Shown in pieces: positions 21,301-28,764 of a stretch of 28,764 bases of DNA. A program made the position numbers and the translations under genes. Where the stretch lies: contig JAOXYB010037062.1 of assembly GCA_028565635.1 (NCBI GenBank), forward strand, positions 1-28,764. The letters are read 5' to 3'. The notes under the pieces were generated by a model, which did not search any database, was not told the origin of the DNA, and was given only the letters and a program-made list of their open reading frames with translations. Each line of letters begins with the position of its first letter. The stretch's first letter is position 1. This DNA is from Phoronis ovalis (lineage: Eukaryota > Phoronida > Phoronidae).

Positions 21301-24300
21301 CAGGGGTGTTGGACTTGCATATCTTGAAGTGTGTTTTGAAAAAAGTGATATTTCACCAAAAAATTCCCTTGTTGATTACATAATCACTTGCCACCTTAAG
21401 CAAGATTTAACAAAAACCTGTAGAAGCACAGGACATATGTCTATCATGCATATACTAGCATTTTGATTTATTTATTCATTGTATACTTTATGAATGCTAA
21501 CAAAAACTATTTAGGTACTGCTAGCATTTTTTAAAGCTTCAAACATGCAGCAAACCAGACAAATAACATTGGAGGGTGAAAATTTTACACAAAAAATTGA
21601 TCTTGTTAATGCAATTAATCTATGTCCATTTTCAATTTATGTACAACTAACCTATGTCTAACAACTAACATGCTGTTGAGAAACATTTCAAAGGAAATAT
21701 AATTGCTAATTAAGCAGAGAAGTAGAAAGTTAAAAGTAAAAATTGTGTTCAGAAATTAATTACATTAAATTGGTTTTCAAACTTTTAGCAGATAAAAACT
21801 CCTACACATTTTAAGAGTATAAATTGCAGGGTGTCCAATTTCAGTTACTGGATGGGTATAAATCTAATTACAAATGGAATAATAGTTTGCATACAAGTTT
21901 TTTTCATCATGGTAAGGATTAGGCTTTAAAACAGAGATTAGCAATTTGTTTCAGCAAGTGTGATATGATGACAGTATTTATGTAACCCATCACAACAGAA
22001 ACTTGTTAATCAACAGTTTATATTGCCTGAACTCCCTGTAACCAGAAGATATATATGGCACCTGACAGATCAGTATGATGGTTACTGAGTACTATTATTT
22101 TGAAATGATAGCACTGTCATTCAATTTGAAAAAATTAACATCATGGGCACACAGGCATCTATTAGGAAACAAAATCTGGAAGTACACATTTTATTGGTTT
22201 TAATGTATTAGGCTCTTATTGAAAATTAGCTATTAGATTTGATACATAGGATTCCTGTTACCACTATTACAAGCAAACTTTTATTAGCTTTTCCAGTAAA
22301 ACAATTATCATAGAATAAAGGCTGCACGCAAATTAAGCAATTTAAATGATTACAAGGAATACCTGCAACTGTAGATTTTATTTGTAGAAGTACAGAAAAA
22401 TAATAACAAGCATAACACACAAAAATACACAAAAGTTAGAAAGGAAGCAATGTCGGAATTACTATGATTTCCAAAGCAAAGAAAGATGCAAATTCAGCAT
22501 AACCAAGTTACAAATAACATGCAGCTTCTGTCAAAAGAGCTACTGTAACAAGTGAAGGCCAGATAATTGTCACTTGATAATAAGTGACACATCTTATTAC
22601 TATAAAAGAGTACCTTCACCATCAGCAATCGTCACATGCAAATTTAGTATTGGGTTAGTAGATAAGCATCATTATTTGTCATCAGTAATTCAGTCTGAGG
22701 TAAAAACTTTCATTTCCATGCCTGCTGAACTAAATTTTTTAAACATAATGCAACATGATGCATATATAATCACTGGCAAATACGTACTTGCTTTTACTCC
22801 GTCTAATATAATGAAGGGGTCCTGGAATTGGCATCGTGCGCCACTGTACCGTGATGGGCACCTTAAGTAAGAAATCAGATAACAGTGAAAAAGGAGATAC
22901 AACATGGAAAGGGTTCTTGTAAAGCAAGGACAGACAGCAGTCAACAGGCAGTTAGCAGCACACACCATGATAGCGGGTAGTCCTGAAAATTCTTCACTAA
23001 TTTTATTAGATCTTAAAGCATTGGATTTATAACACTACAATCTAAGTATTTAATCATCATGCGAGGCAGGGAAATTTTGTATCACAAAATATGGACAGAA
23101 ATGCAGGTTAGTAAAACATGAAAATTTCTACTTTTCTACATTTCTATAACTTTTTGAATCGTGCATTTACCTACAAATTTTTAGCAAGTATATGTCTTTA
23201 TTGTATATGTACATATAAGTAGCACTTAATGAAACGTATTTTCTCTTTTATAATTTTTTTTAGTTTTTGGACATACAGTTCTCCATATTACGTAAATCAG
23301 ATTTTCCTACCTCATGCCATGCTTTAAGATCTGACCAAAACTAGTGAATAAAACATTTAAATTGAAACCTCTTGAACTAACTAATGAAAATTAAAGAGGT
23401 CTCGACGACACAAATGTTCAACACTCGCTGATTACCTACCAACATTAGGTAGCACCCTGGTGGTGGGAACTATTACTGTTTTTGACTGGCATCGTTTTCC
23501 ATCATAACCGTTACGACAGCTGTATTACAAAATTAAAATACAGTGTTACAGTGGATAAAGGAGTAATAATTACAATATAAATTGACATATGATTTTGTTG
23601 TCATGTTCTACATTGCCCTTGTTTTTTGGTATGTAATGTTGCATTCATCCAAGTAGTAGGTAGAAAACAATTCTGAGGGTATTATCACTGCATGAACCAA
23701 TTTAAAAGTACATAGCCTGAATGCATATGAAGATTAAGGTCCCCTTGCATATACACATTTGATTACATCACAGATATATTATGCACTATATCAAAAAATT
23801 AAGCCTAGTGGAAGGGCAACATACAATAAAATACATGACAAAAGAATCATGTCAATGAAAACTATAATAATTAGTTATCACTTGTAAAAAAAATAAAGAT
23901 TATTTAACAAACAGTTGGTCTCTGAGAGATACCTAACATTTAAGGAACTATATATTTGATAGCCTAGATGATAGCATTGGTGTATATAGATAAAGCCTAA
24001 ATGTCAGAATACAAGATTCTGAAGTCTTATCAAAGTGTGAACACAACAAAAGAAAGTGTTTGCAGAAGGCAACTTAAACTGCAAAGAAAATTGGATGTTG
24101 TCCAGGGTAACTTGCGCCACGATGCAAATGCAAATGTCATTGTAATATTTCCTGAATTTTGAAAAACACATGCCTTATGTACTGCATTATTGGAAGAACA
24201 TTATTATCAATGATTAGCGAGCACAGATGAGGAGGTATCTGTACATCTTCATTAATTTTGCTGAAATTCTGCCTGCGCTATTATATTCTAGAATTAACGA

Positions 24301-27300
24301 TGTATCTCCAACAGATTTATCTCCACAACTTACTGGAGTAGCTATTTGTATAAAACGCAGGTATTGTCAGCAGCCTCACAATAACTGTTTTTTTTTATTT
24401 GTCGACTTACCTACAGCTTTTTTCACGAACACCATCAAGAGTGGGATAATATACACATGTTCCCCCATTTAAACAATAAGTCTGCTTTTCACATTCACGC
24501 CAGTGCCCTCTTGCTGAAATTGAACAAATGATATTTTAGCGCACAATCTGACAACCTGACCTACCAGATTATAGTAGTAGTACAAAAGCAGCATCTAACC
24601 CATCTGATCAATTAATTCAGTAGTTTAATTTATTTTCTATATATTTTTGGAGAAAAAAATAGGGAATACAAAGCCTGAATAATATTATGTTCACTTTTTA
24701 TACTGTTTCCACATTTTTTACACTAACTCCAGATAATAATCAGTTCATAAGGTTAAATTTCAGAAATGCCAACCTATTTAATTTTTTTTCTAAAAGGTAT
24801 AAATATTGAGGCCTAGAACTCCTAAAGGGGGGTGCTCTAATATAAACAAAGCAACACAAAGCAACGTAAATTAAATTATGTTGTTTTTTCTTACCTATCA
24901 ACTACTACAATATCATTCAGCTTATAAAAAAATGTTTTTGCTTTTTTAAAATAGAAACTAAATCAAGTATCTATTAATGTCATTTTTGACACTTGTCTAG
25001 TTTTGTACACACATATCAATCAGCGCACTCTCACCAACAAGTCATTAAAAAGAAACTGATACACACAAGACAGTTCTGGTTCAGGAGGAAGGCAACTAAA
25101 AAACTACTTTGCTTGTTCCTTCTCTTCATTAAATGATACATACACCCCATGCATTTTGTGTTAATTATTTTAGGTTTAGGGTAGGAAGGGATACTTGGGT
25201 TTAAAATAACACATAAAGCATTCACTTTTTTTTTGCACATGGATAATATTGTGCATATTTGAATGTATAATAGATACTGTCTATTGTTTGATAAAAAATA
25301 ACTACAAGTTAACCTTTGTGTCATATTCATTTAATAAATATTACACTTACTTGTCTTACTTGTTGTTGATGGTGGTGAGGCAGTAGTTTCAGGTAACCTC
25401 ACTGAAAGAAAAAATGCATGATCAATAAATAGATTTCATAGAATTTGTGTTATACAAAGAGCATGCAGAATTTAAATAGCTATGGCAAATATAGACTCTG
25501 TCAGTGACAGTTTCAGATGGAATTGTAATAATTGCTTATTGGCAGTAGCACTAAAATTATTCAGACAGGTTAATTTTCAATTAAGACAACCACACACAAG
25601 TAAAGCACCTGTTACAATAATTCCAAAAAATGCTTACATTACAAAGCTAGATTTGATTTAGCTCTGAAGGCCAAAAGATCAGCAATTACCCATACTGGTA
25701 ATGTTCTCCTTGACAAACAAAATTTATGATCATTTGAGAGTCATTTACATTTGCTGTGAAGATGAAGGAGTAGCTACTAAATTTGGATATTCACATATAT
25801 CAAGTATTATTATTTGTGAGAAACAAAATTATATACTTTTTTCAGTTCAACAATATTCAATATTCATAATTCACAATGTTTACTGTACTGCTTTGTGCAT
25901 AATGAGTGTAGTTCATTACAGAACTTGCATTGCACCATATAAATGTTTTCTTTATACATCTACCTAAATCTGTTTCAGATTTCTATCACATTTGGAGGCC
26001 CAATGTTATAGTTTGATACAATAATTAGGCTATAATCAAGCTCTTGTTCTTAGGATTTAATTTGTACCATATTTGCCTGGTGGGCACTAGCTTTTAGTTT
26101 TTATTGCCCAGCTATTTTCTTTGGCAATTAAACAACTAAACTTGTTTTACTGAATTACAAGAAAAACATAGCACAAAGTTAATGTTTTGTTTACATTTTC
26201 AAGGAAAAAATATTTTGATGATGCCATTCAAATGCTTTATTGCTCAAAATTCTGAGTCACTCGTTTTTAGAAAGAATTGCACAATAATTTAATTTTTGTT
26301 CGAAACTTTTCTAAAAAATTTAATTAGGAAATATCAGCACTGTAACTCTTACGCACTACACTATCCTTTTTAACTTGCAACACTGCAGAGACAGTTGTCG
26401 AGTCAAGTACAGACATTTCACTTCAGTAAAAAAAAAACATTTAAGAATTGTTTGATTTGTGAATTTATCTGAATATGCAATGAAAACCTAGCAACAACAC
26501 CATTTATAAACCACATGTTTGACATCAGTTTTTTATTGTGTGTTAAATTTGTTTAAGAGCAATAATAAGATGTTGGGATCATTAAATTGGAAAACAGTGA
26601 TGACAGATGGAAAGAGCCTTTTATAAGTTAAATGATGCACCATAGGGGGCAGCCTTGAGAAAGTTCAACAGTCTGTAAATCCTACTTTGGGCGGCACAAG
26701 AAAACATTGAAGATAATGAAAGGTATGAATAAAGTGTATGTAATGCATAAAAAATACAAAAGTTGAATGTGCCACAGAAATTTTATAATTCTTTTGGCCA
26801 CAACTGAAATGCCATCAAGTTGTCAACAGTTGCACAGAGAAAGGCAATGGACTTTCAGTCTGCCTTGGTGGAGCAAATCAATCAGCAAATCACCCTAATT
26901 AACACTACAAGAACACAGAAGCATCTGGTAGACAGCCAGAATGCAGTATTCCAACCAGAAATCCAACATGCAACTCAGCCCAAGCCTTGGTAGTACATTT
27001 GCTATACCTGTGCAGTAACAAGACATCTGGATGAAGAAAAGATATGCAGATTTCGGTCTACTGTTTTGCAACAAATAATGTCATTCACATTGTTTGCGCC
27101 AAATTACATTACATCCCAGAACTAGGTCCTAAGAAGTGATTGGTACATGCAGCACAAGAATTAATTTAATTAGTGTTAATAATGGCTGTGCACCATTCAA
27201 GTCCGGAATTCCTTTCCACTGAGATTTAAATAATTGCAAACTTAATTTATAAAATTCCTATTGTTTATTGTTTTACTTCAGGTTACAATCAGTTTGCACA

Positions 27301-28113
27301 CATCTGTGTGCATATCAGCCCTTCCATGTCAGATCCTGTCACAGGGCATCACAATCAACTCCATGCAAAAATTTAGCTGACCAGCAATTGCTACAGTGAC
27401 CTTATGTGAACCATGCGAATAAGATGTCTGTTGTCTGCAGTTCATGCTGTGAAACACAGAAGCCAGATAACAATATGCCTTGAGGGTGCTTACTGGCCAG
27501 ATGGCCCCAGATGAACTTGAAATAGATTACTATCTCCTATGAAATAACTTTCATATGTCCGCAAATCTCTGAAAACCACAAAGTACAGCTTTTTTTTGGA
27601 AGATCAACCCGACCCAAGAAGGCATAGAGCAAAGCTACAGATCAGGAGCTGTTATGAAATTTGTTATATTAAATGGATAAATGCCGAAAACCACATTTCA
27701 AGATTGTTTCATCTCGCTGTTACCTCAGTGGCATAGTTGTCTCATGCTTCTTTTACAAGTTTTGTTGGTAAGAAACAATAGAGCCACTCCAGATGAAATC
27801 TGGATAGTGTCCTACAGTTTACTGCAATAATTAAGCTAACAGCCAAGTACAACACACACCAATCACAACTGATGACATGATAAACAAATGAGTTTTAAAT
27901 TGGCAATATAATATGCTAGTTCATTGCTTTTAGTGTAACTAAATAACTGAACATACAGAAAAACAAAACCACAAATATGTTGTATAACAAGTACAATAAA
28001 TACCTGAGACATGTATCTCCTTTACATCATCTCCCAAAACATTTCTGGCAACACATTTATAAACACCTTCATCTTTGGTTTGAGCTTTACTTACTTTAAG
28101 TGTTGTACCACTT
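17767..28113 (-). CDS. Neuregulin-like transmembrane ErbB ligand, 3' portion of the gene (5' exons outside the window)
   Basis: Exons in transcript order: 28113-28004 (Ig), 25401-25351 (spacer), 24513-24411 (EGF first part), then either 23519-23440 or 22861-22788 (EGF last part), 20634-20523 (transmembrane), 20266-20122 (juxtamembrane), 18357-17767 (tail, stop). All joins are GT-AG and in phase. The order Ig, Thr/Ser spacer, one EGF, helix, basic stop-transfer, long tail is that of neuregulins. The EGF has C3-x13-C4-x-C5-x8-C6; the 13-residue loop matches NRG1 and differs from the 10-residue loop of EGF itself. The membrane segment TITILGICIG followed by WKKGKQRKMH resembles NRG1 TITGICIA and KTKKQRKKLH. 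Neuregulins are made as membrane precursors, cleaved in the stalk, and activate ErbB receptors. Start codon, signal or N-terminal exons, and the first half of the Ig domain lie beyond 28764. Confidence 0.9.
18358..20121 (-). other. Neuregulin-like intron between juxtamembrane and tail exons
   Basis: The phase 0 intron runs on the minus strand from GTAAGT at 20121 to TTTTTAG at 18358. AT-rich with several T or A runs. No exon, repeat family or RNA gene recognised. Confidence 0.8.
20122..20266 (-). CDS. Neuregulin-like: juxtamembrane cytoplasmic exon
   Basis: The first base completes the TGG codon begun in the transmembrane exon, and 48 codons follow, ending in phase 0 at AGT|GTAAGT. The start, KKGKQRKMHEQ, is a basic stop-transfer sequence closely matching the KKQRKKLHD region of NRG1. 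It is followed by RINFSNYVRCDDDVDHP and ends LVQRACS. In neuregulins this region anchors the precursor and contributes to sorting and intracellular-domain signalling. Confidence 0.85.
20523..20634 (-). CDS. Neuregulin-like: transmembrane exon
   Basis: The exon starts in phase 1 after ATTTTAG and ends in phase 2 at TCCTG|GTAAGA. It encodes a charged stalk, KIMEDLKNKDR, and then a hydrophobic helix of about 22 residues, TITILGICIGVVVLLSIVLV followed by GWFLS. The upstream stalk is where ectodomain shedding would occur. The helix start closely resembles that of vertebrate NRG1. Confidence 0.88.
20635..22787 (-). other. Neuregulin-like intron between EGF last part and transmembrane exon
   Basis: The phase 1 intron on the minus strand begins GTACGT. 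It contains the TTAA-flanked foldback element at 20881-21399. I searched it for a further EGF C-terminal exon (Cys-x8-Cys after an acceptor in phase 2) and found none. Confidence 0.8.
20881..21399. mobile_element. TTAA-flanked foldback MITE
   Basis: The left end TTAAGGTGG (20881-20889) and right end CCACCTTAA (21391-21399) are perfect inverted copies. Either TTAA is a target duplication around GGTGG termini or it is part of the ends. The inverted similarity continues inside: GGTGAAAACACACTTTTTTC near 21006 pairs with GAAAAAAGTGATATTTCACC near 21336-21357, and ACAAGTCCCAAACCCCT near 21047 pairs with AGGGGTGTTGGACTTGC near 21302-21320. At 519 bases, with no coding capacity, it fits a non-autonomous DNA transposon. 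TTAA targets are typical of the piggyBac superfamily, but piggyBac ends usually begin CC rather than GG, so the family is uncertain. Confidence 0.8.
22788..22861 (-). CDS. Neuregulin-like: alternative EGF C-terminal exon 2 (membrane-proximal copy)
   Basis: The exon enters in phase 2 after TTACTTAAG and leaves in phase 1 at GCAA|GTACGT (74 bases). It supplies C5 and C6 as CPSRYSGARC, then the stalk QFQDPFIILDGVKA. Joined to the first EGF exon it gives C4-R-C5-x8-C6. The phase rules out the nearer GTAAAA donor, which would shift the transmembrane frame. The SGARC end resembles the TGARC of NRG1 alpha. Confidence 0.85.
22862..23439 (-). other. Intron between the two alternative EGF exons
   Basis: 578 bases separate the alternative exons, far enough that steric interference between splice sites is unlikely to enforce exclusivity. 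AT-rich; no third EGF-type exon found. Confidence 0.75.
23440..23519 (-). CDS. Neuregulin-like: alternative EGF C-terminal exon 1 (distal copy)
   Basis: The exon enters in phase 2 after TTGTAATACAG and leaves in phase 1 at GTTG|GTAGGT (80 bases). It encodes CRNGYDGKRCQ and then the stalk SKTVIVPTTRVLPNV. Joined to the first EGF exon it gives C4-S-C5-x8-C6 with the Gly-Tyr-x-Gly-x-Arg-Cys pattern typical of an EGF C-loop. The position, Cys spacing and phases equal those of 22788-22861, but the sequence is strongly different. Another donor (GTAATC, four bases further) is out of phase. Confidence 0.82.
23520..24410 (-). other. Intron after the first EGF exon
   Basis: The phase 2 intron on the minus strand starts GTAAGT. 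It contains ATGCAAATGCAAAT at 24122-24135 as an overlapping octamer-like repeat. No additional EGF-type exon was found by the Cys-x8-Cys search. Confidence 0.75.
24411..24513 (-). CDS. Neuregulin-like: EGF domain first part (C1 to C4)
   Basis: The exon enters in phase 1 after ATTTCAG and leaves in phase 2 at TGTAG|GTAAGT. It encodes RGHWRECEKQTYCLNGGTC and then a 13-residue loop ending in EKSC. The spacing is C1-x5-C2-x5-C3-x13-C4. The CxNGGxC core and loop length match the NRG family, and the exon break just after C4 is at the same place as in vertebrate NRG genes. Confidence 0.9.
24514..25350 (-). other. Intron between spacer and EGF exons
   Basis: The phase 1 intron on the minus strand starts GTAAGT. 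AT-rich; nothing recognised. Confidence 0.8.
25351..25401 (-). CDS. Neuregulin-like: Thr/Ser/Pro-rich spacer exon with tandem donors
   Basis: The exon starts in phase 1 after TTTCTTTCAG, whose neighbour completes a Val codon. It encodes RLPETTASPPSTTSKT, a short linker suited to O-glycosylation between Ig and EGF, as in the NRG1 spacer. Two consensus donors lie nine bases apart, GTAAGA (exon end 25360) and GTAAGT (exon end 25351). Both leave phase 1, so isoforms with or without three residues are possible. Confidence 0.8.
25402..28003 (-). other. Long intron between Ig and spacer exons
   Basis: The phase 1 intron on the minus strand starts GTATTT. The stretch from about 26380 to 27860 is less AT-rich and of higher complexity than the rest and may hold a repeat or an alternative first exon. 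A 43-codon Cys-rich hydrophobic minus-strand frame lies at 27026-26895. Nothing is established. Confidence 0.6.
28004..28113 (-). CDS. Neuregulin-like: C-terminal half of an Ig domain
   Basis: The exon enters in phase 2 (its first base completes a codon) after TTTTGTAG and leaves in phase 1 at TCAG|GTATTT. It encodes GTTLKVSKAQ, then the Ig signature DEGVYKC (D-x-G-x-Y-x-C), then the last strands ARNVLGDDVKEIHVS. This resembles the LRINKASLADSGEYMC part of the NRG1 Ig domain. The partner Cys and Trp must lie in an exon beyond 28764. Confidence 0.88.
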
Positions 28114-28764
28114 CTACAAAATCAAAAATATACTTTAATTAATTGATACTGTTGATGCAGGAAAACTTGGTAACGTCAATGAAATGTATAATTCTATATA
28201 CAATTTTTCTAATACATCAATTTTAATTAAAAACACCAAATTGGAAAATATGCACGAAATTTACAATTTACCAATATTTTAGCACATAAAACCCAACAGA
28301 AAGTTATTAAAAAACTTAAATTTGGTATTTTTTGTGATAAAATGTCCTTTATGACCTACGATAATAAAAAAATTCCAAATGACTGGCAGGAGGAGGAACC
28401 CCTAAGGAAAAAACTAACACAAATAGCAACTTAATACTCTATAATCAACTGGGGCTAAGTATTCAAAATCCAGAAAGATTTGGTGGAAATTTGAACTGAA
28501 ATAACCCCATTAATTTCAAGCAGTTGCAATATCTTTTAAATTAAAACAAAAAAAATGTGATTTAATAATGTGAACATAACAAATACCCCAAAAATACTCA
28601 CAAATGTTGATTTATTTGACTCTTCAAAAATTTGAAGTAGATGTTTGGCTAACATTTACAATATTTTGGACAGTATGCTAAAACAAACGGGAATTCCTCC
28701 ATAAGAACAACACGAAAATTATTATTAATAAATGATCATAAATGATAACTATAAACAGGTCCAA
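28114..28764 (-). other. Intron upstream of the Ig exon (incomplete)
   Basis: AT-rich DNA to the window edge. No exon for the first half of the Ig domain was found here, so it lies further upstream on the minus strand. Confidence 0.75.

Noticed and set aside
22690-22968. Minus-strand 92-codon frame as its own gene
   Set aside because: It is exon 22788-22861 read through flanking intron sequence; only the spliced part has EGF features.
24122-24135. Overlapping ATGCAAAT octamer motifs
   Set aside because: A short AT-rich match in an intron with no supporting context.

Overview
This is animal nuclear DNA: AT-rich, with GT-AG introns and two multi-exon genes pointing towards each other. The low GC, intron sizes, dispersed repeats and small foldback elements suggest a marine lophotrochozoan, most likely a bivalve mollusc. 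That placement is inferred, because no species marker is present.

Left end (1-2488): the first 156 bases are an open frame ending in TAA, with an AATAAA 30 bases later. This may be the last exon of a + strand gene outside the window. The rest is intergenic, with one copy of a dispersed repeat.

+ strand gene (2489-12588): a complete RINT1 orthologue in 14 coding exons. All splice phases agree and the product is 794 aa, against 792 aa in human. RINT1 is a subunit of the NRZ (NAG-RINT1-ZW10) tether for Golgi-to-ER transport and was also described as a RAD50 interactor. Its introns carry an inverted-repeat (foldback) element (intron 7), a CAT/ATC-rich tract (intron 8), a GC-richer possible mobile fragment (intron 11) and a second dispersed repeat copy (intron 1).

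Middle (12589-17766): the RINT1 3' UTR with an AATAAA near 13155, then about 4.5 kb of AT-rich DNA between the convergent genes. Part of it must be 3' UTR of the minus-strand gene.

- strand gene (28113 down to 17767, 5' end outside the window): a neuregulin-like membrane-anchored ErbB ligand. In transcript order the exons encode the C-terminal half of an Ig domain, a Thr/Ser/Pro spacer, the first part of an EGF domain, the last part of the EGF domain plus stalk, the transmembrane helix with basic stop-transfer, and a 244-residue cytoplasmic tail. A TTAA-flanked foldback MITE sits in one intron.

Main discovery: the EGF C-terminal segment exists as two different exons (23440-23519 and 22788-22861), each with C5-x8-C6 and identical splice phases. 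Neither length is a multiple of three. Skipping both, or including both, creates a premature stop, so exactly one must be used. This mirrors the alpha/beta EGF alternative exons of vertebrate NRG1 at the same position in the domain, and predicts two ErbB-ligand isoforms.
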